The notes under the pieces were generated by a model. The model was not told the DNA's origin. It was given only the letters and a program-made list of their open reading frames with translations, and did no database searches. A stretch of DNA of 25,671 nt from Blattamonas nauphoetae. Taxonomy: Eukaryota > Preaxostyla > Oxymonadida. Shown in pieces: positions 1 through 8,407 of the stretch (the first letter of the stretch is position 1; each line of letters starts with the position of its first letter). A program made the translations under genes and the position numbers. Where the stretch lies: positions 1-25,671 of the forward strand of contig JARBJD010000656.1 of assembly GCA_033064195.1 (NCBI GenBank), in the 5' to 3' direction.

Positions 1-803
1 GAAAACAGATTCAATATTTTCAAGCATCATCGGGTACTGTGAAATATATCGCTATCATAAACCACTTCCACTGTTCTTTCTTCATCAGTTGATAAAGTCA
101 CTTCGATTTGCTATGGATATCAAATGACTGATGCAACAAAACAATCTCTCTTCAACACATATTCAAAGACTCTTTATGTTCTGAAGCAGAAGAATTGACA
201 CACAATCATTTCAATCAAAGCGAATGCAATGGGAGTGAGATCAAACATTAGTATCAAACTCAACAATCTCATGAATCTAATGTGCTTATTCCTGAAGAGA
301 CCAAATGAATGTACAGTCTTCGAAATCCTCAATATGTTGGTCCTTTCGAATGCTTGGATCCAACTTTCCCAATTTCCCAATGTCAACTATATCACCAGAG
401 TTCTATCAAATGATGATGGTGAATGGTGACTTCATTGGTTGTTCTGCCACGGAAGAGTTTGAAATTCCATTTGTTCAACTCGAGTATTTCGACAGAGGGA
501 ACTGACTACAGAGAACAAGACCATTCACAGATGCAACTTGTTTCATTCATGGTTCCAACTGATCGAGTGAAATTGCTGGTGGTGAAGAGGATTTCAACAG
601 CAGAATCAGTGAACATTGTCTTCAGAGGAACACCAATCAATCAGGGTGAACTGGATCCATATTTCACATCAACTCCGGAAGGTCCTCCTCCACCAATTCT
701 AGCACTACATCAAGCGACATACTGGCTGTTCTGGATTGAGAATGGGCAACCACGAGTGCGATATGTCATTGATCGTCGACTCCAAGAAGCATATGAAGAG
801 TGA
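1..803 (+). pseudogene. Virus-like (Polinton-type) element remnant, unidentified gene
   Basis: Coding-like sequence on the plus strand, most convincing in the last 270 bases. There the translation has a proline run (PPPP) followed by ATYWLFWIENGQP and ends in an acidic tail just before a TGA. The AT-leaning codon use (GAA, CAA, TCA) resembles that of the polymerase gene at the right end. The stretch is not open as one frame, so I treat it as a broken fossil with several breaks. It is followed directly by a T-rich promoter-like motif and another gene remnant on the same strand. I do not recognise the product. Its position beside a fibre-type gene makes a structural (virion) gene plausible, but that is inference from context only. 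Confidence 0.35.
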
Positions 804-831
804 AGAGATATTGAATAGAACAACTATGATA

Positions 832-845
832 TTTTATTTTTGTAG
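832..845 (+). promoter_or_regulatory. T-rich promoter-like motif (TTTTATTTTTGTAG)
   Basis: TTTTATTTTTGTAG lies 8 bases before the ATG at 854. Close relatives of this motif precede the starts at 20578 (TTTTTATTTTGTAG) and 24945 (ACTTTATTTTTGAAG). Recurrence directly upstream of starts, and the very short leader it implies, argue for a core promoter or initiator. This is a pattern seen by eye; no transcript data support it. Confidence 0.45.
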
Positions 846-853
846 AAACAAGA

Positions 854-1263
854 ATGGTCAAACGATACTTCTCAATTCAGAATTCTCACACTACTCAACT
901 CCCTCCTGATTTTACCAATTCCAGAAACCAAAATATGTTCACTTTCTCGACTGCAAACTTATCCATGTGAGAGAAGAAATAAATGGAAACTCAACTGTCA
1001 TCTCAAAAGACATTCCTCAGCACATTACAATCCATGGTGATTGGATCCAGACTGATGCATTCAATGACTCGTTTGTTGCTTTCTGCAATGAACAGATTGC
1101 GAAGCGAAAAAAATGGGAATTAAGTACTCGACAATCAATTGTGAAGATCTGGTTCAAAGACAGTTCTGGTGAATCGATTGAGATGGAAACAACGGAGACA
1201 ATCAATGGAAAAATAATAAAAGAGTATTATGAATTTCTGGTTGATCTCATGTTGGAATACTAG
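854..1263 (+). pseudogene. Virus-like element remnant, small unidentified gene
   Basis: Begins with ATG shortly after a T-rich promoter-like motif. The longest readable part (967-1263, 98 codons) is a mixed-charge globular-looking sequence containing the stretch DWIQTDAFNDSFVAFCNEQ and ending in LMLEY before a TAG. The gene as a whole looks broken about once. It is tail-to-tail with the fibre-type gene on the other strand, and their ends overlap by about 17 bases, the compact packing expected of virus-like elements. No family is recognised; a small structural or accessory protein is possible. Confidence 0.35.
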
Positions 1264-2166
1264 TCAGTGTGTTGTATTTTTGAATCAGTTCATTTAAGAG
1301 TGTCTGTTGTTGTCCGACGATAGAGGATAATTCCTGAATGGCTTTAATACAGAAGCAAGAGAGTTCTGCATAATCTACTTGAAGGCAGTCTGGATTGGAA
1401 TCATTCACAACTTCAGGAAAGATTTCTTGGATTTGTTGTGCAATCACACCAATGTGTTTCTTCTCACTTTCCTTCTTCAAGCATTCACATTTCTCTTTGC
1501 AGTTCTTCAAGAGTTCTTCATTAGTTTCGCTCTCTATTTGTCTCGTCACTTTGTTGATCTTCGAGTCGAATGTGTTGAACTGATACTGCACAATTTCCAC
1601 TTTATTCAGTTGCTCAAGAACATCTGGGTATGGAACAATATTCCTTTTGACTCTTCTGTCTGACAGTTGAGAAAAACTTCCTGTTGTGGATATTGAAAAC
1701 ACTCCTGAACCTGTGTCCTCATCGTAGTAATATAATGCTGGTTTGTCACAGGAGACCACATCACGATGCCATCACCATTGAACTGAATTCCTGAAGTTTC
1801 TGCAAGTGATTGCGAAATTGAAATTCCTGACGAGAATGTTGATGATGGATATGTTCCTGGATACTTCGGAAGTGATCCCTCTGCTATGTTCCACTTCGCT
1901 CCATTCACATTGATCAATCCTCCAATTGTTGGTGTTGCAATACCGGCTGAACAAGTGATAGATCCATTCGTTGAAACCACTTTCTGAATTGAAGATATCG
2001 CTGTCTTATGTGCTTCTGTTGTCTTCTTGAGTGTATCGACTTCCTTCTGATTCGTTTCTACTTCCGACTGAAGTGAGTGTATGACAGCAGCATTATCATT
2101 GATGGTCGACATATTATGATCAATCATTTTCTCAATCATTTGTGAATTGTATTTTCGTCGATTCAT
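1247..2166 (-). pseudogene. Fibre-type protein with S74/endosialidase chaperone domain (virus-like element)
   Basis: The N-terminal part (from 2166 downward) starts MNRRKYNSQ and has heptad-like helical sequence of about 60 residues (SLQSEVETNQKEVDTLKK), consistent with a trimeric stalk. A glycine/serine/threonine-rich beta-type section follows. The C-terminal part carries the hallmarks of the intramolecular chaperone/auto-protease domain (peptidase S74): SDRRVKRNI, then KKHIGVIAQQIQEIFPEVV, then LQVDYAELSCFCIKAIQEL, then a terminal helix. In phage tail spikes and related fibres this domain folds the trimer and then cleaves itself off at the serine before D-R. Fibre genes of this kind occur in some Polinton-like and large-virus genomes. 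The element copy looks broken about once, and the upstream 230 bp repeats give no clear promoter. Confidence 0.7.
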
Positions 2167-2378
2167 TTAAGTGTGTTCTTTAATGGAGATTAAAATTCCA
2201 ATAATGTCAAATCAAAATGCAAATTCACAAGTGTCTCAGTTATTAATGATTATATACAATTCAACAATAATCTCAGTCTCTTCTTTTTCATTATTTTTGA
2301 TAAATCCAAGGATGATGAAGCTCATTAATGACGTCGTCAAGGGCATTCTCTTTCATTTTGTTTCTCCATTCCAATGAA

Positions 2379-2847
2379 GTGCCCCAGGTGCCCCAGGTCG
2401 CATTTTAGAAATATTTGACGAATCTCAATAGCGCAAAGTTTTAATGTCAATTCTCCATTCCGATTAGGTGCCCCAGGTCGATCGCCAAAAAAATTTCATT
2501 TGAGATTTCAAAAGTCCACGTACGATCATTTTTGGGCATTCTTTTTCCGAGACAATTGAGAGCGTTCATTAATGCCAAGCAGTAGTGTCTATTCATCAAT
2601 GCTAATAAGTGCCCCAGGTGCCCCAGGTCGCATTTTAGAAATATTTGACGAATCTCAATAGCGCAAAGTTTTAATGTCAATTCTCCATTCCGATTAGGTG
2701 CCCCAGGTGCCCCAGGTCGATCGCCAAAAAAATTTCATTTGAGATTTCAAAAGTCCACGTACGATCATTTTTGGGCATTCTTTTTCCGAGACAATTGAGA
2801 GCGTTCATTAATGCCAAGCAGTAGTGTCTATTCATCAATGCTATTGA
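2379..2847. repeat. Two tandem copies of a ~230 bp repeat with GTGCCCCAG units
   Basis: Copy 1 spans 2379-2608 and copy 2 about 2609-2847. They are nearly identical; copy 2 has one extra 9-base GTGCCCCAG unit in its internal block. Each copy starts with GTGCCCCAGGTGCCCCAGG and has a second GTGCCCCAG block about 80 bases in. No convincing coding sequence is seen; the 77-codon minus-strand frame over it is a by-product of the repetition. Near identity implies a recent duplication. Confidence 0.85.
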
Positions 2848-2990
2848 GTCATCAAGTCAATATTCATAAAACAGAGATGTTTGATAGTCAGAGTAGCTCA
2901 GAAATGCCATCTCATAAATGATTTATTACAATTTCACAACAACTTTCTTTAATTGACCTGGGTCATATCTCACTATTTGAGTCATCTTTA

Positions 2991-3480
2991 ATGCCCTGTG
3001 ACCCGAGTAAATCATTAAAATTGTTCCATCAAAGTCAAATTCAATTATTTTAATAAAGAATGTAATAGATCATCCGTGAGCATAGTTCAATAGTGACCTC
3101 ACACTGACGGATCTATACAATAATTCTTGATTATTTATTGCCCTGTGACCCAGGTAAATCATTAAAAATTGTTCCATTAAAGTCAAATTCCAATTATATT
3201 TTATGAAGAATGTAATATATCATCAGTGAGCCAACATCAGAGCATATCTCATGAAGACAAAGTCAATATTCCTCATCTCGAATGCCCTGTGACCCGAGTA
3301 AATCACTAAAATTGTTCCATTAAAGTCAAATTCCAATTAGTTTAATGAAGAATGTACTAGATCATCAGTGAGCCAACAGTAGAGCACAATCCATGAAAGA
3401 CAAAGTCAATATTCCTCATCTCTAATGCCCTGTGACCCGAGTAAATCATTAAAAATTGTTCCATCAAAGTCCAAATCCAC
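2991..3480. repeat. Diverged ~145 bp tandem repeat, about 3.5 copies
   Basis: The landmark TGCCCTGTGACCC recurs with CCCTGTG at 2994, 3141, 3285 and 3428 (spacings 147, 144 and 143). It is followed each time by (G/C)AGTAAATCA(T/C)TAAAA and TTGTTCCAT(C/T)AAAGTC, then GAATGTA(A/C)TAGATCATC(A/C)GTGAG-like sequence. Copies differ by substitutions and small indels, so this array is older than the 230 bp array to its left. AT-rich and non-coding. Confidence 0.8.
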
Positions 3481-3627
3481 AAAGATTCTTCTCAATGTAA
3501 ATTCTCGCCAACAGCTAGAAAATCATTAATGACATCAAATAATGAAATATCATCGAAAATATCACTAACATTGAGGTTCTCAGCAACTTGGAAAAATCAC
3601 TAATTTTGACCACAATTGTGCCTTAGA

Positions 3628-3956
3628 TCACCCATAACTCCTCACAGAGATGTCAGATTCCAATAATTCTTGCACCAATGAATTCAGAAGATCAATATTG
3701 ACTTTATCAGAACGAATGAAGACGATCTGGAACACTTCACTTTTTTCGAACATTTCAGGTCCATAACCTTGTAGTAGTGTCAATAATCCACGCCATGTCA
3801 ATAATTCACGATCTTTGAGGAAATGACTGGTGAGGACATGCTAAGGACAGGGCTGGACTGTTTTGAGATATAGAGGTCAAAGATCTGAGGAGAAGGTGCA
3901 TTTTTATGTGCAATGGGTTGATCAGAACGAATTGTGTCCATTTCTCCTTTATACAT
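3628..3956 (-). pseudogene. Small unidentified coding-like stretch
   Basis: Reading the minus strand from an ATG at 3956, the translation starts MYKGEMDTIRSDQPIAHK. Further on a well-formed helical sequence (MFEKSEVFQIVFIRSDKV and NSLVQELLESDI) leads to a TGA at 3628-3630. Codon use matches the AT-leaning genes of the window. It is not open in one frame throughout, so it is a decayed or mis-assembled gene, or part of the neighbouring virus-like remnant. It begins only about 34 bases after the stop that ends the long minus-strand frame of the minisatellite, an arrangement like compactly packed genes. No family recognised. Confidence 0.35.
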
Positions 3957-3989
3957 CAATTAATCTTGCGTATTATGATGAAAATAACA

Positions 3990-6900
3990 TTAAACTTGAA
4001 TTGATTGACTAGTTGACATGTTTAGAGAATGTGTGGAATTAGTGACAAATTGGGATTGATCGTCATTCTGCTCTTCCATGTTTTCTTCAATTAACGCTGA
4101 GCTCTTTTCCTTGTTCGCTCTTCTTGTTTCGCTCTTCTTTCTTCTCGCTTCTGTGTTTCGCTCTTCTTTCTTCTCGCTTCTTTGTTCGCTCTTCTTTCTT
4201 CTCGCTTCTTTGTTCGCTCTTCTTTCTTCTCTCTTCCTTGTTCGCTCTTCTGTGTTTCGCTCTTCTTTCTTCTCGCTTCCATGTTCGCTCTTCTGTGTTT
4301 CGCTCTTCTTTCTTCTCGCTTCCTTGTTCGCTCTTCTGTGTTTCGCTCTTCTTTCTTCTCGCTTCTGTGTTTCGCTCTTCTTTCTTCTCTCTTCCTTGTT
4401 CGCTCTTCTTTCTTCTCGCTTCTTCGTTCGCTCTTCTTTCTTCTCTCTTCCTTGTTCGCTCTTCTTTCTTCTCGCTTCTTTGTTCGCTCTTCTTTCTTCT
4501 CGCTTCTTTGTTCGCTCTTCTTTCTTCTCGCTTCTTTGTTCGCTCTTCTTTCTTCTCTCTTCCTTGTTCGCTCTTCTGTGTTTCGCTCTTCTTTCTTCTC
4601 GCTTCTTTGTTCGCTCTTCTTTCTTCTCGCTTCTTTGTTCGCTCTTCTTTCTTCTCGCTTCTTTGTTCGCTCTTCTTTCTTCTCTCTTCCTTGTTCGCTC
4701 TTCTGTGTTTCGCTCTTCTTTCTTCTCTCTTCCTTGTTCGCTCTTCTTTCTTCTCGCTTCTTTGTTCGCTCTTCTTTCTTCTCGCTTCTTTGTTCGCTCT
4801 TCTTTCTTCTCGCTTCTTTGTTCGCTCTTCTTTCTTCTCTCTTCCTTGTTCGCTCTTCTGTGTTTCGCTCTTCTTTCTTCTCGCTTCTTTGTTCGCTCTT
4901 CTTTCTTTCTCCTTCTTTGTTTTCTCTTCTTTCTTCTTCTCTTTCTTGTTCGCTCTTCTTTCTTTCTTCCTCGCTTCTTCTCTTCTCGCTCTTCTTCTCC
5001 TTCTCCTTCTTTGTTCGCTCTTCTTTCTTCTCGCTTCCTTGTTCGCTCTTCTGTGTTTCGCTCTTCTTTCTTCTCTTCGTTCGCTCTTCTTTCTTCTCCT
5101 TCTTTGTTCTCCTTCTTTGTTCGCTCTTCTTTCTTTCTTCTTTCTTCTTGTTTCGCTCTTCTTTCTTCTCGCTTCCTTGTTCGCTCTTCTTTCTTCTCGC
5201 TTCTTCCGTTCGCTCTTCTTCCTTCTTCTTCCTTCTTCTTCTTTTTGTTCTTCTCTTCTTTCTTCTTCTTCTTCTTCGCTTCTTCTTTCTTCTTTCTTCC
5301 TTTTCGCTCTTCTGTTCTCCTTCTTTCGCTTCTTCCTTCTTCCTTCTGTCTTCGCTCTTTTTCTTCTTCTTCTTTGTTCGCTCTTCTTTCTTCTCGCTTC
5401 GCTGTTCGCTCTTCTTTCTTCTCGCTTCTTTGTTCGCTCTTCTTCTTCTTTCTTCTTTGTTCGCTCTTCTTTCTCTTCTTCTTCTTCTCTTCTTCCTTCG
5501 CTCTTCTTTTTCCTTCTTCTTTTCTTCTTCTTTCTTCTTGTTTCGCTCTTCTTTCTTCTCGCTTCTTTGTTCGCTCTTCTTTCTTCTCTCTTCCTTGTTC
5601 CGCTCTTCTTTTTCTTCTTCTTTCTTTCCTTCTTCTTCGCTTTTCTTTCTTCTCCTTTTCTTCTTTGTTCTGCTTTCTTTCTTCTCCTTTCTTCGCTTCT
5701 TTCTTCTTTCTTTCTTCTCCTTCTTCCTTCTTTGTTCGCTCTTCTTTCTTCTCCTTCTTTGTTCGCTCTTCTTTCTTCTCCGCTTCTTCGTTCTTTCTTC
5801 TTTCTTCTCTCTTCCTTCTTTCTTCTCTTCTTCTGTTTCGCTCTTCTTTCTTCTCGCTTCCTTGTTCGCTCTTCTGTGTTTCGCTCTTCTTTCTTCTCCT
5901 TCTTGTTCGCTCTTCTTTCTTCTCGCTTCTTGTTCGCTCTTCTTTCTTCTCTTCTTTTGTTCGCTCTTCTTTCTTCTTCTTCTTCTCTCCTTCGCTCTTC
6001 TGTGTTTCGCTCTTCTTTCTTCTCGCTTCTTTGTTCGCTCTTCTTTCTTCTCGCTTCTTTGTTCGCTCTTCTTTCTTTCTCGCTTCTTTGTTTCGCTCTT
6101 CTTTCTTCTCGCTTCTTTGTTCGCTCTTCTTTCTTTCTTTCTCGCTTCTTCTTTGTTCGCTCTTCTTTCTTCTCCTTCTTTGTTCGCTCTTCTTTCTTCT
6201 CTCTTCCTTGTTCGCTCTTCTGTGTTTCGCTCTTCTTTCTTCTCGCTTCCTTGTTCGCTCTTCTTTCTTCTCGCTGTTTCGCTCTTCTTTCTTCTCGCTT
6301 CTTTGTTCGCTCTTCTTTCTTCTCGCTTCTTTGTTCGCTCTTCTTCTCGCTTCCTTGTTCGCTCTTCTGTGTTTCGCTCTTCTTTCTTCTCTTCTTTCTT
6401 CCTCTTCTTTCTTCTCTTCTTTCTTCTTCTTCTTTGTTCGCTCTTCTTTCTTCTCCTTCGCTCTTCTTTCTTCTCGCTCTTCTTCTTCTCTTCTGTGTTT
6501 CGCTCTTCTTTCTTCTCGCTTCTTTGTTCGCTCTTCTTTCTTCTCGCTTCTTTGTTCGCTCTTCTTGTTTCGCTCTTCCTTCTCTTTTTCTTCTTCTGTG
6601 TTCGCTCTTCTTTCTTCTCGCTTCTTTGTTCGCTCTTCTTTCTTCTCTCTTCCTTGTTCGCTCTTCTGTGTTTCGCTCTTCTTTCTTCTCGCTTCTTTGT
6701 TCGCTCTTCTTTCTTCTCGCTTCTGTGTTTCGCTCTTCTTTCTTCTCGCTTCTTTGTTCGCTCTTCTTTCTTCTCGCTTCTTTGTTCGCTCTTCTTTCTT
6801 CTCTCTTCCTTGTTCGCTCTTCTGTGTTTCGCTCTTCTTTCTTCTCGCTTCCATGTTCGCTCTTCTGTGTTTCGCTCTTCTTTCTTCTCGCTTCCTTGTT

Positions 6901-7163
6901 CGCTCTTCTGTGTTTCGCTCTTCTTTCTTCTCGCTTCTTTGTTCGCTCTTCTTTCTTCTCGCTTCTTTGTTCGCTCTTCTTTCTTCTCTCTTCCTTGTTC
7001 GCTCTTCTGTGTTTCGCTCTTCTTTCTTCTCGCTTCCATGTTCGCTCTTCTGTGTTTCGCTCTTCTTTCTTCTCTCTTTCATCTTCGCTCTTCCTTCTTC
7101 TCTCTTCCTCGCTGCTTCCCGCAGCGTCGTGTGTAGTCTTTTTCGATCTTCTTCCTCTTCCAC
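3990..7163 (-). CDS. Possible Lys/Arg/Glu-repeat protein encoded across the minisatellite (doubtful)
   Basis: A 1057-codon open frame on the minus strand. Most of it is an iterated, extremely charged sequence of the type KKREERRANKEARRKKSEQ, which would form a long charged helix if translated. The N-terminus (MEEEEDRKRLHTTLREAARK) and the last roughly 45 codons, rich in Ser/Thr/Gln/Asn and ending STSQSIQV, are non-repetitive. The frame's stop lies 34 bases before the start of another coding-like stretch. Against it: this DNA is almost free of A on the plus strand, so no stop codon can occur on either strand, and five other frames of about 1000 codons are equally open. The repeat unit (28 bases) is not a multiple of three, so no frame has a constant peptide repeat. 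Openness is therefore no evidence. Kept only for its plausible unique tail. Confidence 0.15.
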   Translation of the reverse strand: MEEEEDRKRLHTTLREAARKREEGRAKMKERRKKSETQKSEHGSEKKEERNTEERTRKREERRANKEARRKKSEQRSEKKEERNTEERTRKREERRAKHRRANMEARRKKSETQKSEQGREKKEERTKKREERRANKEARRKKSETQKREERRANKEARRKKSETQKSEQGREKKEERTKKREERRANTEEEKEKEERNKKSEQRSEKKEERTKKREERRAKHRREEEEREERRAKEKKEERTKKKKKEEKKEEEERREERRAKHRRANKEARRRANKEARRKKSEQRSEKKEERNSEKKEERTRKREERRAKHRRANKEERRKKSEQRRRRKKSEQRRSEKERKKSEQRSEKKEERNKEARKKEERTKKREERRANKEARRKKSETQKSEGEKKKKKEERTKEEKKEERTRSEKKEERTRRRRKKSETQKSEQGSEKKEERNRRREERRKREERRKNEEAEKKEERTKKEKKEERTKKEEGEERKKKEAKKGEERKQNKEEKEKKEKRRRRKERRRKRRAEQGREKKEERTKKREERRAKQEERRRKEEGKRRAKEEEKKKKRKKSEQRRKKKKSEQRSEKKEERTAKREERRANKEEEEKERRQKEEGRSERRRTEERKGRKKKEEAKKKKKKEEKNKKKKKEEEGRRANGRSEKKEERTRKREERRAKQEERRKKEERTKKENKEGEERRANEEKKEERNTEERTRKREERRANKEGEGEEEREEKKRGRKKEERTRKRRRKKRKQRRRKKEERTKKREERRAKHRRANKEERRKKSEQRSEKKEERTKKREERRANKEARRKKSEQGREKKEERNTEERTRKREERRANKEARRKKSEQRSEKKEERTKKREERRAKHRRANKEERRKKSEQRSEKKEERTKKREERRANKEARRKKSEQGREKKEERTKKREERRANKEERRKKSETQKREERRAKHRRANKEARRKKSETQKSEHGSEKKEERNTEERTRKREERRANKEARRKKSEQRSEKKEERNTEARRKKSETRRANKEKSSALIEENMEEQNDDQSQFVTNSTHSLNMSTSQSIQV
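4119..7085. repeat. 3 kb pyrimidine/purine minisatellite
   Basis: The plus strand is almost pure T/C/G, with A practically limited to a few CCATG variants. The main unit is 28 bases, TTCGCTCTTCTTTCTTCTCG followed by CTTCTTTG or CTTCCTTG. A shorter 15-base unit (TTCGCTCTTCTGTGT) and truncated CTTCTT-rich units are interspersed. Units are ordered at both ends and scrambled around 4900-6000, where CTTCTT runs dominate. The order of a hundred TTCGCTCTTC cores is my estimate, not a count. Such polypurine/polypyrimidine DNA can form triplex (H-DNA) and is prone to slippage and assembly error. All long frames over it arise from its composition. Confidence 0.95.
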
Positions 7164-7457
7164 TGGGCCACTTTGTTGAGATGGGACATAGATTCCGAAG
7201 ACGAAGACACTTCATTTCCATTTCGAACATGCAACGTGTCGTTCTCCCATTCATTTGACTATTCGATGGACCCATTCACAAATGGTCTGTTCTCGTCGTT
7301 GTCAGTAACAATGTCAGTCATTGGGACAGACATGAACATCAAATCTGTCTTCAATCTGGAGAAGTCGTATGTTGTGGACCAGCACAAAGGAAGAATGTCA
7401 CTCCTGGCTCCAAATAGTGGAATGCTCGTTCGCAGCATGCCGTTCGAGTGGAAATGA
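7137..7457 (+). CDS. Unidentified host-like coding strip, C-terminal part
   Basis: An open frame running from just after a TAG at 7134-7136 to a TGA at 7455-7457. It contains the acidic segment RWDIDSEDEDTSFPF and then an alternating beta-type segment (SLSVTMSVIGTDMNIKSVF, SYVVDQHKGRMSLLAP), ending VRSMPFEWK. Codon third positions favour C/G, like the rest of this GC-richer block. No reliable start: the first in-frame ATG is at 7266. It could be a last exon, with the upstream part lost in or hidden by the minisatellite. The last codons and the stop fall inside a 71 bp tandem duplication. No family recognised. Confidence 0.35.
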   Translation, partial: SFSIFFLFHWATLLRWDIDSEDEDTSFPFRTCNVSFSHSFDYSMDPFTNGLFSSLSVTMSVIGTDMNIKSVFNLEKSYVVDQHKGRMSLLAPNSGMLVRSMPFEWK

Positions 7458-7566
7458 AGGAGCAGTGAACATTGAGTGTTCAAAGAGCGTCTGGGCTCGT
7501 TCGCAGCATGCCGTTCGAGTGGAAATGAAGGAGCAGTGAACATTGAGTGTTCAAAGAGCGTCTGGT
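7425..7566. repeat. 71 bp tandem duplication
   Basis: CTCGTTCGCAGCATGCCGTT begins at 7425 and again at 7496. The two 71-base units differ visibly only in the last base. The unit includes the end of the 7137-7457 reading frame and the sequence just before the next frame's ATG at 7547, so it duplicates a gene end. Near identity indicates a recent event or an assembly artefact. Confidence 0.9.
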
Positions 7567-8095
7567 CTTCCTCGCTGGTTGTCTACTCATACTTCTCCCA
7601 GTGCTCTTAGCAAAGCACTGGACAGCCACAACGCGCAACCCGAATCATCAGCTCTTCGATCGGTGTCCCTCCTCCACTACTTGCTTGGCAGTTCGTTCGA
7701 ACAGTGGAACAGACACTCTCAGGAGCGTTGTTCATGCTGCCCTCTTCGCTTTCACTCACTTCCCGGTCTGGCTCATCTGGAAAGTCTGCGGTGGAAGACC
7801 TCGGGTAACGCAAGACCCCTCACTTCTGCACACAAACGAGAAATTGACAGAACAACAAGGAAAACCTTCGAGGTCGAGATCAGGTGACGAGATCGTCTTC
7901 TGCAAGCACTCCCTCTTGATCTTCTGCAACTGCGGCAAGATTTTTGTCGTAAAATTCGTCGCCGGTGAGTGTGTTGTCCTGACTGCCGTAGAGAAAGCGG
8001 GCGGAGATGTTTTTGAGGAATTCGACATATTTCAGGATGACCTCGTCGAGTTGGGCTGGATCGTGGATAAACGACGTGTTGTCGAGGATAGCTGA
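7547..8095 (+). CDS. Unidentified 182-codon frame with signal-peptide-like start (strand uncertain)
   Basis: ATG-started open frame. The first 22 residues (MFKERLVFLAGCLLILLPVL) look like a signal peptide or membrane anchor. A Cys-containing middle follows, and the C-terminal part ends in VDKRRVVEDS before TGA. The same bases in the exactly antiparallel register also give a coding-like protein (for example DEVILKYVEFLKNISARF on the minus strand), interrupted there only where the plus strand has TCA serine codons. Third positions are C/G-rich on both strands, so composition does not settle the strand. The uninterrupted plus-strand frame is slightly favoured here, while the neighbouring strips from 8408 rightward favour the minus strand. 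No family recognised. Confidence 0.3.
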   Translation: MFKERLVFLAGCLLILLPVLLAKHWTATTRNPNHQLFDRCPSSTTCLAVRSNSGTDTLRSVVHAALFAFTHFPVWLIWKVCGGRPRVTQDPSLLHTNEKLTEQQGKPSRSRSGDEIVFCKHSLLIFCNCGKIFVVKFVAGECVVLTAVEKAGGDVFEEFDIFQDDLVELGWIVDKRRVVEDS

Positions 8096-8133
8096 AGTGA
8101 ACCTGTCCGTCTTGAAGATGAGCGACTTGTTGG

Positions 8134-8382
8134 ATGGGTCAGCGAGTGGGAAGAATGTTGGGTGGAGAGGACGATGAGGATGTCTTCACACTGAACAACA
8201 CGAGAGAAGACTCTGTTGATGAACAAGGTCAGAGTGTTCTGCGTGCCGGATGTCCAAAACGCGTGCGTATCGACCTCATCCTTCTACATGTGGGAGCGAG
8301 TGGGGTTGAAGTCGTTCGCTACATCGAGATGAACGAAGCGAACGAAACCGACAGTCTGTTGGATGGAGAGTCGCTACCCTGA
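8134..8382 (+). CDS. Unidentified 82-codon frame (strand uncertain)
   Basis: Open frame with an acidic N-terminal section (GEDDEDVFTLNNTREDS) and a beta/alpha-looking middle (RVRIDLILLHVGASGVEVV), ending LLDGESLP before TGA. It is not in frame with 7547-8095, so if both are real they would have to be separate genes or joined by splicing. On the opposite strand the aligned register also reads plausibly (TVGFVRFVHLDVANDFNP and TLTLFINRVFSRVVQ) but contains an in-frame TAG. Treat it as coding-like DNA of undecided strand. Confidence 0.22.
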   Translation: MGQRVGRMLGGEDDEDVFTLNNTREDSVDEQGQSVLRAGCPKRVRIDLILLHVGASGVEVVRYIEMNEANETDSLLDGESLP

Positions 8383-8407
8383 TTCGAATAACGAAATTAG
8401 TACGCCT

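Noticed and set aside
2379-3480. CRISPR-like array
   Set aside because: Units are long, directly tandem, without unique spacers of constant length, and the setting is eukaryotic.
4078-7275. Several giant frames of about 980-1060 codons on both strands
   Set aside because: They exist because the minisatellite has practically no A on one strand, so stop codons cannot form. Only the 3990-7163 frame is kept, at low confidence, for its non-repetitive tail.
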